Shown here: one piece after another, positions 17,479 through 25,924 of the stretch
How the letters are laid out: each line of letters begins with the position of its first letter
Numbering within the stretch: position 1 is the first letter of the stretch
From: CBDBBY01 sp965203215
GTDB taxonomy: Bacteria; Pseudomonadota; Alphaproteobacteria; Rhodobacterales; Rhodobacteraceae
Direction of reading: 5' to 3'
DNA: 64,000 nucleotides
Assembly: GCA_965203215.1 (NCBI GenBank)
Contig: CBDBBY010000001.1
Location: 4,092,001-4,156,000 of the forward strand
Notes under the pieces: model-generated
The model's input: the letters and a program-made list of their open reading frames with translations, nothing else
Told to the model about the DNA's origin: nothing
The model's database searches: none
Program-made: the position numbers and the translations under genes

Positions 17479-18831
17479 TTGACCCGAGAGGAAAAGCTAG
17501 CGTTCCTCGCGAAAGCCGGATCCATAGGCGGAATCGTAGGCTGGAAGGAAATAGTACCCGACGAAACCAACGACTGGATCAAGAAGCGGGCCCCTGAATT
17601 CGCCAATCTTATTCCCATGGGAACCAAAGAAGCTAAGGCAGGTAAAGGCGGCATTGCCATCTTCCACAAATTTAGTGGTGGCGTGAAAACAAATCGAGAC
17701 GCGTATCTTTATAATTTTGATCGGGACGCCTGCGCGGGAAATGCAGAGCGCGCAATCGAATGTTACTGTGGTGCGCTTGAGGAATGGCAGACGAAGCAGG
17801 CTGCTGGAATCGCTTTCGAGGACTGCAGGAATGAGATTTCAAGGGCGCATGGCCGCCATTTGCGTTGGGACCGCGAACTCGAGAATATTTTGAAGCGTTG
17901 CAAGGTGATCAAATTCAATGCGAACTTGCTTTCGCAAGTCCAATATCGACCGTTCGTAACTGTTTCTGCCTATATGGAATGGAGGATGATCAGCCAAAAA
18001 TATTTACAGGATCAGTTTTTCCCGCTCGACGGCCGAAAGAACATCGCTGTTTGCGTGACGGGCGTGGGTTCAACTAAGCCATTTTCTGTCCTTGCCACAA
18101 GATCATTGCCCGACCTTGAATTGATTTCAAAGGGACAATGTTTCCCGCGTTGGATCTACCGGCCAACACTGGCCAAATTCGGCAGATCGCAATCAGATGA
18201 CTTGGGTTTATCTCCACTCGATGACTGCCAAGACAATATCACCAATGAAGCGCTGGGCAAGTTTCAATCGCATTACCGAAAAAACATGATCAGCAAAGAT
18301 TTAGTTTTCGAATACATTTACGGGATATTGCATGCCCCGGATTATCGCGAGCGGTTCAAGAATAATTTTTCCAAAGAACTGCCCCGGATACCTTTTGCGG
18401 CCGATTTCGAAGCGTTTTCTGAAGCGGGGCGCCGATTGTTTGATCTGCATCTTCATTACCGGGACGGACCTATATGGCCACTTGATGTGGATGCAGCTGG
18501 TGACGTTCCGGAAACAGATATGTTCAAGATAACCCACAGGAAAATGAAGTACCTCGACGAAAAACGCACCTCCCTGCGCGTGAACGATCATTTGATCTTG
18601 CGCGGAATCCCACCGGAGGCGAATGAGTATGTGGTAAATGGCCGGACTCCCTTGGAATGGTTTATCGACCGATATAGAGTTACCATTGACAAGCGAAGCG
18701 GAATAGTTGACGACCCCAACAAATGGTTCGCAAAACCAAGAGATCTGCTCAGTGCTATTCAACGCATAGTTCATTTGAGCGTGGAGACGGTAAAAATCAT
18801 CGACGGGTTACCTCCGTCACTCAAAGATTGA
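17479..18831 (+). CDS. type ISP restriction-modification enzyme, target-recognition part
   Basis: A 450-codon frame forming the C-terminal region of the same enzyme. GLTREEKLAFL and the later QVQYRPF, SQPxR-like and EYIYGILHAPDYR segments are typical of the type ISP target-recognition region. Read backwards, this frame stays sensible to the C8 tract (SLDKNNKIRYYSVTDG), so the true junction is at 17421-17428. One extra C, or two fewer, would fuse it to the preceding part. The apparent TTG start at 17479 has no ribosome site and is probably not used. The intact protein would be roughly 1,670 residues, in line with LlaGI-type enzymes. Confidence 0.75.
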   Translation: MTREEKLAFLAKAGSIGGIVGWKEIVPDETNDWIKKRAPEFANLIPMGTKEAKAGKGGIAIFHKFSGGVKTNRDAYLYNFDRDACAGNAERAIECYCGALEEWQTKQAAGIAFEDCRNEISRAHGRHLRWDRELENILKRCKVIKFNANLLSQVQYRPFVTVSAYMEWRMISQKYLQDQFFPLDGRKNIAVCVTGVGSTKPFSVLATRSLPDLELISKGQCFPRWIYRPTLAKFGRSQSDDLGLSPLDDCQDNITNEALGKFQSHYRKNMISKDLVFEYIYGILHAPDYRERFKNNFSKELPRIPFAADFEAFSEAGRRLFDLHLHYRDGPIWPLDVDAAGDVPETDMFKITHRKMKYLDEKRTSLRVNDHLILRGIPPEANEYVVNGRTPLEWFIDRYRVTIDKRSGIVDDPNKWFAKPRDLLSAIQRIVHLSVETVKIIDGLPPSLKD

Positions 18832-19255
18832 AGGTGAAACCGATTTTTTTTGGGGAATGGCTTATTGCTTTGAGTCCGCAACCACAACATGTTGATTCTC
18901 GCCGAAAATGGGCTTTCGGCTCAAAAATTCGGTCGGAATGATCGGAGTCCGGCCGTTACGCCCGGCTTCCGGCACGATTTCGAAGGATTTGCTTGCGCTC
19001 CGGGGCCGAAATGCGAATTCAAGTGCCAGGCTGCCGTTCGGGGCGAGTTCGCCCCGGGTACGAGCCGCGCGAAGAAGCTCTCGCCGCGCTGCTGCCGCCA
19101 GTTCCATCGGAACGACCATTCGACGAGCTGCCAGTCCAGATGCTTGCGGCGATTATGATGACATCAAAGGTACGGTCTGTCATTTGGCGGGGCTTTTGGA
19201 AGATTAAGTCGAGAGTGACAAGCCTCCATTTAGTTCGATGGCCTGCTTGGAGTTG
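18832..19255. other. intergenic region with the right inverted repeat
   Basis: About 420 bases between the restriction gene and the GST gene. The part 18857-18990 is the right inverted repeat. From 18990 to 19119 the minus-strand frame stays open upstream of the repeat (reading MELAAAARREL and on), as if the repeat were the 3' end of a larger lost gene. That possible gene is not recognised. Nothing else is supported. Confidence 0.5.
18857..18990 (-). repeat. right copy of a long imperfect inverted repeat
   Basis: Reverse-complement partner of 11681-11814. Identity is highest near the inner end (TTATTGCTTTGAGTCCGC against its complement at 11795-11812) and falls off outward. The two copies point towards each other and enclose the whole type ISP gene with its inserted IS, about 7.3 kb. 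No terminal TG/CA or target duplication was identified at the outer ends. Confidence 0.8.
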
Positions 19256-19966
19256 TCAGCCGCAGCCGCTTGCAGGTTGCTTCTGTTCTTGCTCAGCAGC
19301 GGGCTCCGAGAAATCGGCGCCACGGCCCAAGAAAGTGCGTTCGGCCAAGTAGAAATCAGAGAACTTCTCGTTGAAATCCGGAGCCACCGATTTGGCATAG
19401 AGCCCGGTTTCGGCTAGGGCACCCTGCCATGCCCGAACTTTCGGGTAGTCGGCCAGGAAATCATAGCCCGAATGCTCTTTCACGATCTGAGCCCGGTGCA
19501 ACAGCGGGAGCCAGGCTATATCGACGTTGCCGAGCGTTTCGCCATTGAAGAAGGGGCCTTCGCCCAACTGCTTCTCTGCTTTCTCGAACGCTTTGGTCAG
19601 CTTGGTTTCACGTTCGGCCAAAACGGCCTTGTCCTTGCTTTGCATTGTCGAACACTGAACCAGGTAGTGCTTGGATGCCTGATAGCTCCAAGCGCGATCC
19701 TTGGCTCGTTGCACCGGCGTAACGTCCGCGATCAGGGGCGGTGTAACTTCTTCAATGTATTCGACGATGGCGTCAGATTCGAACAGAGCTTCGCCCTCCT
19801 CGGTGATCAGCATCGGCACCTGTCCGGTGGGCGAGATGTCCATGAACCATTGCGGTTTGTCGCCGAGGTTGATGAACTCTATGTCATAAAGCACTCGCTT
19901 TGCTTCAAGGAGCGCGGTGACCCGTTGAACGAACGGGCAGATTTTGAAGCTAACGATTTTGATCAT
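19256..19966 (-). CDS. glutathione S-transferase family protein
   Basis: A 236-residue two-domain GST. The N-terminal thioredoxin-like domain has the redox motif CPF at residues 10-12 (an omega- or beta-like Cys enzyme rather than a Tyr/Ser one) and the glutathione-binding VPML and ESDAIVEYIEE. The C-terminal helical domain contains GNVDIAWLPLL with the N-capping motif. A poor-quality tail rich in Glu and Gln ends in GCG. The ATG at 19966 is preceded by AAAGGAT. It follows a sigma factor and a thiol-dioxygenase-like gene on the same strand, suggesting glutathione-dependent reduction or conjugation in the same stress response. The substrate is unknown. Confidence 0.85.
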   Translation of the reverse strand: MIKIVSFKICPFVQRVTALLEAKRVLYDIEFINLGDKPQWFMDISPTGQVPMLITEEGEALFESDAIVEYIEEVTPPLIADVTPVQRAKDRAWSYQASKHYLVQCSTMQSKDKAVLAERETKLTKAFEKAEKQLGEGPFFNGETLGNVDIAWLPLLHRAQIVKEHSGYDFLADYPKVRAWQGALAETGLYAKSVAPDFNEKFSDFYLAERTFLGRGADFSEPAAEQEQKQPASGCG

Positions 19967-20168
19967 CTCATTGATCCTTTCATGTCTTGATCTGTGGGTA
20001 TGACGGATGGCGGCCGAAATGGACGAAGCTCAGGCGAAACTTTTTCGGATTGCTTTAATCACATTGCCCGAGCCGCGTTTCTTTGTGTGCTACGTCAGTG
20101 AGTTCTCGCGTTCCGGCTTGAAGTCGTAGGAATAAACGGGTTCATCGCTCGGCCTTAAAGGAGGAGGT

Positions 20169-20627
20169 TCACATAGCGCGGCCGATCCTCGGCACAGCCG
20201 GGTTTGGTACAAAAGCCGAGACCGGCCCCGGCGGCGACAACACGAGGCTCCTGCGCTCAGGCTTGATGTCGTCATGCTGATCAGCACTCTGGTCCGGACC
20301 GAGCCGCATGCAACTTTGTTCTTCCAACCGGTACTTGATGACTTCGACCCCGCCCCAAGTACCGTGATCGCGAACCGGCATCCATTGATCTGGCTCCCAT
20401 ACGATCCTGTAGAACGAAATGTCGGTCTCCTCGTCATCATAGACGAGGTTGCGAGCATAGTGGTCTGGATCAGATCGGTAATGCTTTGGACGAAGGTAAG
20501 GGTCAGCCGCATCGACGAGTGTGGACATCATCTGCACAATATCATGTACAGTGTCAGCCAATGCCGGGTTCTCGGACAGTTTCGTCGCGCTTTCTGCGAA
20601 AAACCTTCTCAGCGGGTGGTCACTCAT
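20169..20627 (-). CDS. cysteine-dioxygenase-like cupin, possibly frameshifted at the 3' end
   Basis: A 152-residue frame whose middle resembles small cysteine/3-mercaptopropionate dioxygenases of the cupin fold: WEPDQWMPVRDHGTWGGVEVIKY corresponds to the metal-binding first cupin motif (family consensus HDHGTWG; here the first His is replaced by Arg), followed by SLVLSPPGPVSAF. After that the frame loses family resemblance, while a neighbouring frame reads SDEPVYSYDFKPER (20090-20160), which fits the family's final strand. A frameshift around 20165-20215 is therefore likely. The missing second motif and altered HxH make activity doubtful. The ATG 20627 has AAGGAGTGAG upstream. It lies between sigZ-like and GST genes. 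Confidence 0.6.
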   Translation of the reverse strand: MSDHPLRRFFAESATKLSENPALADTVHDIVQMMSTLVDAADPYLRPKHYRSDPDHYARNLVYDDEETDISFYRIVWEPDQWMPVRDHGTWGGVEVIKYRLEEQSCMRLGPDQSADQHDDIKPERRSLVLSPPGPVSAFVPNPAVPRIGRAM

Positions 20628-20788
20628 TTTGTCTCACTCCTTGTCTCGCTTGAGCTAGGCAGTTTCCCTACTTTCAAGGGCTTTGAAGCCGATGGGCTCT
20701 TGTTGGCGAGACTGAGACGAAGCAAAAAGACGAAACGCTCCTGTCGCTGCCGACAGAAATTCAGCATGGAGACGGTCTCAAGATGTGA

Positions 20789-21328
20789 CTAGCAGGTGTC
20801 GCAGCCGCCGGTTTTTTGGCTGTAGTCCATAACACTGCCGTCCGCTGCGAACGCGATGCAGCAGCAGCGTTCAAACAGCCCTCGAAGCTGTTTACGGCTG
20901 GATTGCACACGAGATTTCAGTGTTGAGTAGCTGATACCGATTTCTTCCGCGTAGTCCTTCTGCGACACGCCTTCGATTTCTATTTTTCTCAGCAGGTCGC
21001 CAGATTCCGGAGGCAGGGCACTCAGAAAGGAGTCCAGGCATCCTTCAAAGGCGTGTTGAGAGTTCTCTTCGTCGTCGTACCAAAGGTTTTCCGCCGAAAT
21101 TGAGTTGTCGCGCTCCACCCGCCGGTAGTGATCCATCAGTGCGTTGTTGGCGATCTGAAATAGCCAGGGCTTTATCTTGTCGCCGGATTTCAACGACGAA
21201 ATATTGCGGAACGTCTTCGTGAGAGCGTCCTGGAGCACGTCGTCAACATCCGATGCATGCCGCAATCTGGATTGGAGGAACGCTCTTAGTGACGACTGAT
21301 ATTCAGAAATGACGGTTTCGACGTTCAA
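20789..21328 (-). CDS. sigZ: SigZ-like ECF RNA polymerase sigma factor
   Basis: An ECF sigma factor of about 179 residues. Region 2 is seen as DVDDVLQDALTKTFRNI and KPWLFQIANNALMDHYRR, and region 4 as SQKDYAEEIGISYSTLKSRVQSSRKQL. The C-terminal extension RCCCIAFAADGSVMDYSQ to GGCDTC carries five Cys, a hallmark of SigZ-type factors, and could bind metal or sense redox state. No anti-sigma gene is adjacent. I prefer the TTG at 21328, with GGGAG six bases upstream. An ATG at 21361 adds 11 residues but overlaps the end of the permease gene. Downstream genes on the same strand are the cupin and GST, likely part of its regulon. Confidence 0.8.
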   Translation of the reverse strand: MNVETVISEYQSSLRAFLQSRLRHASDVDDVLQDALTKTFRNISSLKSGDKIKPWLFQIANNALMDHYRRVERDNSISAENLWYDDEENSQHAFEGCLDSFLSALPPESGDLLRKIEIEGVSQKDYAEEIGISYSTLKSRVQSSRKQLRGLFERCCCIAFAADGSVMDYSQKTGGCDTC

Positions 21329-21347
21329 AGGAGACTCCCATTTTTCG

Positions 21348-22349
21348 CTACTTGACCACATCTATTTTGCTGCGATTGAGCGAGATGGCGATGGCAGCTA
21401 TCAGCAGCACGCCGAGAGCAACTTGGCTCCATGACGGCGGCACGCCGGCGATGGTCAATCCGTTGCGTACGATCGTCAGAGTCAAGGCACCGATAATTGT
21501 TTTGACGACGCTGCCGTAGCCGCCAGTAAGCGGCGTGCCGCCAAGGGCCACGGCTGCGATGGCATCAAGTTCGATCATCAATCCTGCTTGCGGAGTTGCC
21601 GCTCCGGCCCGGGCCAGGTTTACGCAGGCCGCCAGCCCTACCATCAATCCCGCCGCCGCGAAGACCTTGACCTTGAAAATCGTGACGTTGATTCCGACGA
21701 GGCGCAGAACCTTCTCATTGCCGCCCACCGCCCGCAATTGCTGGCCGAACGCGGTCTTCTCGTAGAAGATCCACATGAGAACTGCGACGACGGCCGCCAA
21801 GATGAAGATTGCCGGGAATTTGCCCATCGACAGCAGCCACGGGGCCGCCACGGACGTGATGTTGGTTCCCCCGGTCACGCTGCTGTCGGTAATGTAGATT
21901 GCAGTTCCGTCCGAGACGATGATGACCAAGGCCCGCACGATGATGAGCATGGCCAAAGTCGTCACGAACGAAGGAATCTTCAGGAACGAAATGATCAGGC
22001 CGTTGACCATGCCGACCAAACCACCGGCGAAAATGCCAAGGATCAGTCCGACATCCCCAAGCCAGAGCATCCCCAACGCTCCAAGGAAAGCCGAGAAGGC
22101 AAGGCTTGAGCCGATCGAGATGTCTATGGATCCGGTGGTCACCACCATCAGCTGGGCGAAGGCGAGCAGCATCAGAACCGGGGTCTGCTGGGCGATGAAT
22201 GTCCAGTTGCGCACGGACAAGAAACGGTCGCCGGAAATGGCCCAGAAGAGAAGAATGACCAGCGCTATGGCGATGAACGGCACATAGTCGCGCAGAATTT
22301 CAATTCTTTTGGGGGTCAGGATCAGGCGGGGTGCAGTCGCGTCAGACAT
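21348..22349 (-). CDS. frcC: fructose-type sugar ABC transporter permease
   Basis: A 333-residue inner-membrane protein with about ten hydrophobic segments, typical of the BPD_transp_2 (ribose/fructose) class: MVVTTGSIDISIGSSLAF near the second helices, FGQQLRAVGGNEKVLRLVGI (EAA-like coupling region) and DAIAAVALGGTPLTGG near the end. It forms the channel of an Frc-type importer with the ATPase encoded 11 bases upstream and the periplasmic protein at the head of the operon. It is the last gene of the operon. The fructose assignment comes from the operon's content and overall resemblance to FrcC; ribose or another ketose is possible. Confidence 0.85.
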   Translation of the reverse strand: MSDATAPRLILTPKRIEILRDYVPFIAIALVILLFWAISGDRFLSVRNWTFIAQQTPVLMLLAFAQLMVVTTGSIDISIGSSLAFSAFLGALGMLWLGDVGLILGIFAGGLVGMVNGLIISFLKIPSFVTTLAMLIIVRALVIIVSDGTAIYITDSSVTGGTNITSVAAPWLLSMGKFPAIFILAAVVAVLMWIFYEKTAFGQQLRAVGGNEKVLRLVGINVTIFKVKVFAAAGLMVGLAACVNLARAGAATPQAGLMIELDAIAAVALGGTPLTGGYGSVVKTIIGALTLTIVRNGLTIAGVPPSWSQVALGVLLIAAIAISLNRSKIDVVK

Positions 22350-22360
22350 GTCGGTTCATC

Positions 22361-23116
22361 TCATTCGCCTAGAGTGATGGCCTTGACCAACCGGTCGGAG
22401 GTGATTTCGTCGCGTTTGAACTCGCGCGAAGTAACGCCGTGGTGCGTGACAACGATCCGGTCGGCCAGTCGTCGCACTTGGTCGAGATTGTGGCTGATCA
22501 AGACGAAAGCGGTGCGATGTTGCTCCCTGACGTCTTCCACCAGACGCTCAACCTCCGCCGTTTCGTTGGGTCCGAGAGCAGCCGTCGGCTCGTCAAGAAT
22601 GACGATCTCGCTGCCCCAGGCGATGGCGCGGCCAATGGCGATGCTCTGCTGCTGCCCGCCCGACATGGACGAAATCGGCTGAGTTAGGTCTTGGACGGTC
22701 GTGACGTTGAGTTGATTCAGAACCTCGCGCGTCTTTTTGCGCATCTTCGCTTCGTCGACGAAAAATCCCCATTTTCGGGGTATTCGGCCGAGAAAGAGGT
22801 TGTAGGGGGCAGTCATGTTGGGAACCAGCGCGAGGTCCTGATAAACGATTTCGATGCCGCGGGACTGCATGTGCGATACGCTATGATCGGAGCGCGGCAC
22901 TTCGACCCCGTTGACCGCGATGCGTCCGCTGTCGGGCACATGCGCGCCTGCGACCATTTTGACCAATGTCGATTTGCCCGCGCCGTTTCCGCCGACGATC
23001 GCAACGACCTCGCCTCGCTCGAGGTCGAATGAACCGTCGCGCAAAGCCTCCACGCCGCCGAACGACTTGGAAACATTCTCTACCGACAATAGCGGCGAGG
23101 GCTTTCCTCCGGCCAT
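22361..23116 (-). CDS. frcA: sugar ABC transporter ATP-binding protein
   Basis: A 251-residue single-domain ATPase: Walker A GGNGAGKST, Q-loop in IVYQDLAL, signature MSGGQQQSIAIGRA, Walker B VILDEPTAALG and switch His in LISHN. The single nucleotide-binding domain is characteristic of FrcA and differs from the double-domain RbsA/XylG type of most permeases in this class. It energises uptake through the adjacent permease. The gene is 14 bases downstream of the ROK regulator and 11 bases upstream of the permease. Confidence 0.88.
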   Translation of the reverse strand: MAGGKPSPLLSVENVSKSFGGVEALRDGSFDLERGEVVAIVGGNGAGKSTLVKMVAGAHVPDSGRIAVNGVEVPRSDHSVSHMQSRGIEIVYQDLALVPNMTAPYNLFLGRIPRKWGFFVDEAKMRKKTREVLNQLNVTTVQDLTQPISSMSGGQQQSIAIGRAIAWGSEIVILDEPTAALGPNETAEVERLVEDVREQHRTAFVLISHNLDQVRRLADRIVVTHHGVTSREFKRDEITSDRLVKAITLGE

Positions 23117-23130
23117 TCTGCTCCTCCCCT

Positions 23131-24360
23131 TCAGCCGAACTCCAAGGCGAAATTCGCATGAGCCTCTCTCGGAGGTCCAAGATAAGTAACGGAGAACACG
23201 TCCAGAAACGCGCCTTTCAGAACGGTGTCTTCCGTCAACCGACTCAGTACGATTTCGACAGAGCTGTAGACGCGCGGCAGAACGGCCTTTTCGACATGCT
23301 TCTTGATCGCGTTGAGAAACAGCTCTCCGAACATGGCGTATTCGTCGCCGATCACGACAAGATCCGGGTTCACGAAATTGATGCAGTTGGTCGTGCCCTG
23401 CGCCAAATAGCGCGCAACCCGATTGACCTCTTCGACCGCCAAGGCGTCCCCCTCGGCATAGGCTTCAACCACTTGCGGGAAATCCGCGCTCGGCGTCAGG
23501 AGCGTGCCGGTTTCGCCGGCGGCCCGTTCGCGAATGGCGCGCAGCAAAGATATGCGGGACGCGTACAATTCCAGGCATCCTGCATTGCCGCATTTGCAGA
23601 TGGGGCCGTCCACATTGATTGAAGTATGGCCCAGCTCCCCCGCGAGTCCCAGCGCGCCGCGGTAAACCTCTCCGCCAATCACAAGGGCGGATCCGGTGCC
23701 TTGGCCGGCCGACACGTACAGCAGCACCTTGATCCCCGACCTGCGCGCGCGGTCGCGCCATTCCGTGAGAGCGGCGGCCTTGGCGTCATGCGTGGAATGC
23801 ACTGGAATTCCAGGATATCTCGACCTCAGCGCGGGAATGAGATCAAATCCCTGCCATTCCGGGCTTTCGGTCATGAGGATCACCCGTTCGTCGCGCTCGA
23901 GGAACGGTCCGGGGACCGCGACGCCTATGCCGTCAATCCGGTCGAGCCGAGCGATCCTTTCATCCATCGCGTCGGTAATGTCAGCAAAGGTCGAGACTGC
24001 GGATTGGCCGCGCGGAATAGGAAACTCGGTGGCGTCGAACGGAGTTCCGCGAAGATTGAACGCCGCGACGGAGAAGCTGCGCCGTTGAAGACGCAGGCAG
24101 AGGATATGCCGCCCGGAGGCTGAAAAATCGAGGTTGATCGAACGCCTGCCGCGACCGCCCCGTACCAGCCCCACCTCTTCAACGACTCCGTCATTCAGCA
24201 GGGTTCCGATGGCGCGGGTGACGGTTGCCTGATCCAAGCCCGTCGCCACGCTGATTTCCTTTCGAGAGCATGTTCCCAAATCCTGAAGCGCCGCCAGGAT
24301 AACCCGTCGGTTGTGGCCTTGAACGCCCTCGATGGATAATCCCTTCTGTGCCGCTCTCAT
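23131..24360 (-). CDS. ROK family transcriptional regulator
   Basis: A 409-residue ROK repressor: an N-terminal winged helix (CSRKEISVATGLDQATVTRAIGTLLNDGVV) followed by a ROK sugar-kinase-like domain with GIGVAVPGP, ELGHTSIN and the zinc cluster CKCGNAGCLE. Such proteins repress sugar-uptake operons and are released by the sugar or its phosphate. It sits inside the operon, between the kinase and the ATPase genes, suggesting autoregulation. A position next to frc transport genes is also known for FrcR in rhizobia. The C-terminal part from about residue 385 is less typical. The operator was not identified. Confidence 0.88.
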   Translation of the reverse strand: MRAAQKGLSIEGVQGHNRRVILAALQDLGTCSRKEISVATGLDQATVTRAIGTLLNDGVVEEVGLVRGGRGRRSINLDFSASGRHILCLRLQRRSFSVAAFNLRGTPFDATEFPIPRGQSAVSTFADITDAMDERIARLDRIDGIGVAVPGPFLERDERVILMTESPEWQGFDLIPALRSRYPGIPVHSTHDAKAAALTEWRDRARRSGIKVLLYVSAGQGTGSALVIGGEVYRGALGLAGELGHTSINVDGPICKCGNAGCLELYASRISLLRAIRERAAGETGTLLTPSADFPQVVEAYAEGDALAVEEVNRVARYLAQGTTNCINFVNPDLVVIGDEYAMFGELFLNAIKKHVEKAVLPRVYSSVEIVLSRLTEDTVLKGAFLDVFSVTYLGPPREAHANFALEFG

Positions 24361-24438
24361 TCGATGCTGCTCTCAGACGGCCGGACTGCGCGACGTTCTG
24401 TGGTGGAATTGCAAACCGCAACGAACTGACGGGCCGAA

Positions 24439-25083
24439 TTAGACACGCGCTTCCCCTGTGAACAGGATATCCGCGTAGCCGTATCCATTGCGAATTTCCA
24501 GAGCGTTGGGCATGTCCGTCAGATTGATCTTCGTCATCGCCAGTTTCACCGAGCGCCCGCCTCGCAGATGACGACGCAACAGGCGAAACCGGAGAACCGC
24601 ATCCGACGCGTCCATGATGACGCGAAGATCGAAGAAATTGGCGGCGGACCGCCATGGTTCCGAATCCGTCAGGATATAGTTCCCCTCGATGATGCAGACC
24701 GCTTGTTTCCCGGTGATGCGCGTGCCTTTCGGGATCGGATCATGCCTTCGGCGCGAATATTGCGGCCACCAGAACGGCGCGCCATCCCTCAAGCGGGCCA
24801 CGGCGCGGGCGAACGCCGCGCCGTCGAAAGTATCGATGCGCCCCTTCGCGTCGCGGAGACCTGCGGCGTCGAGCTGGGCGTTGGTCATGTGAAAGCCGTC
24901 CATCGGACAGACGCAAGTCTTGAGGCCCGCTTCGTTCAGATCGTTCGCCAGCCGTTGGGAAAGGGTGGATTTGCCCGTCGCAGGCGGTCCTGCGACCCCG
25001 ACCAGAAGCGGCGATGGCGCGTTCTGGTGACGTTCTCTGATCGTCCTCAGCAGCTTTGCGTAATCGGAAGGTTGCCTAGACAT
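24439..25083 (-). CDS. frcK: P-loop sugar kinase, uridine kinase/FrcK type
   Basis: A 214-residue P-loop kinase of the phosphoribulokinase/uridine kinase superfamily. Walker A is GPPATGKST (residues 32-40), followed by the conserved MDGFHMTN, the DTFDGAAF region and a lid with RHLRGGRS. Proteins of this type are encoded with FrcBCA transporters in rhizobia and called FrcK, presumed to phosphorylate the imported sugar. The start overlaps the stop of the PfkB gene by eight bases. The sequence alone does not tell fructose from another ketose or a nucleoside as substrate. Confidence 0.8.
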   Translation of the reverse strand: MSRQPSDYAKLLRTIRERHQNAPSPLLVGVAGPPATGKSTLSQRLANDLNEAGLKTCVCPMDGFHMTNAQLDAAGLRDAKGRIDTFDGAAFARAVARLRDGAPFWWPQYSRRRHDPIPKGTRITGKQAVCIIEGNYILTDSEPWRSAANFFDLRVIMDASDAVLRFRLLRRHLRGGRSVKLAMTKINLTDMPNALEIRNGYGYADILFTGEARV

Positions 25084-25924
25084 GCATCCAATGCCGCGTG
25101 CCGACGCTTTCGCAGGAAGCGGCGGCGACCCGGTTGGCTGCAGCCAGCGCGTCGACGAATGAACCTGTTTCGGCGAATGAATAGCAGAATGCGCCGTGAA
25201 AAATATCGCCCGCCCCGAGCGTGTCTACGGCTTGGACGGGCAGCGCGGGGATTTCGCCGTCGCGGTCGCCGTCGCGCCAGACCACCCCGCGACTTCCACG
25301 CGTCATCGCCCAGCGGGAGATGCCCAGATCCGTGCACAGCTCCGCAAAGCCATGGGGTCCGTTTGCGCAAAATACCTCCGAAACGATCGGGATGTCCGCA
25401 AGATGCAGATATTCCAGCGACCATTCTTTCCAGCTGCCGCCGTCCATAATGACGGGCCCTTCGAACGACCGGATCGCATCGTAATTTTGCACGACGAAAT
25501 AGCGTTCGTATTGATCAAGCTGGATAAGGTCATATTCGCCTGCCAGCAGCTTCGCGCAATTCCTGAACCGCCCGCACTCCGGGTCCGCCCCGTTCACGAT
25601 CATGCGCGCGCCGACGCTGCGCGTCGACACGACAATGGAAATCGGGACGCGGTACGCCGGATCATCGCAGATATCGTGGACTTTGACCCTATGCTGTAAC
25701 AGGTCGTCGGTGATGAATTCGCGCATCAGCCCGGGAGCGCCCAGCGATGTCGCCAATGCGGCGTCGCCACCCAGATAAGCGAAGGTTACCGCAGCATTGA
25801 GCGCCGATCCGCCCGGAAGCAGGTCATTGGCCAACGCAGTCGTCTTCTCGTCCAGGCCGGGAAAGTCCTCGACCAGCGCCACGGCGTCAAGTACCGAACG
25901 TCCTATGAAGAGTGCACGGCGCAA
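25076..25924 (-). CDS. PfkB family carbohydrate kinase
   Basis: A 282-residue ribokinase-fold kinase: LLPGGSALNAAVTFAYLGG near residues 35-55 (sugar-binding GG), and DTLGAGDIFHGAF with the catalytic base Asp240 and anion hole GAGD. It is slightly short for the family (about 300). The ATG at 25924 lies 22 bases inside the aldolase gene. Co-occurrence with a class II aldolase and a fructose importer suggests it makes fructose phosphate or fructose bisphosphate for the aldolase. A ketohexokinase-like role is equally possible. Confidence 0.85.
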   Translation of the reverse strand: MRRALFIGRSVLDAVALVEDFPGLDEKTTALANDLLPGGSALNAAVTFAYLGGDAALATSLGAPGLMREFITDDLLQHRVKVHDICDDPAYRVPISIVVSTRSVGARMIVNGADPECGRFRNCAKLLAGEYDLIQLDQYERYFVVQNYDAIRSFEGPVIMDGGSWKEWSLEYLHLADIPIVSEVFCANGPHGFAELCTDLGISRWAMTRGSRGVVWRDGDRDGEIPALPVQAVDTLGAGDIFHGAFCYSFAETGSFVDALAAANRVAAASCESVGTRHWMHV

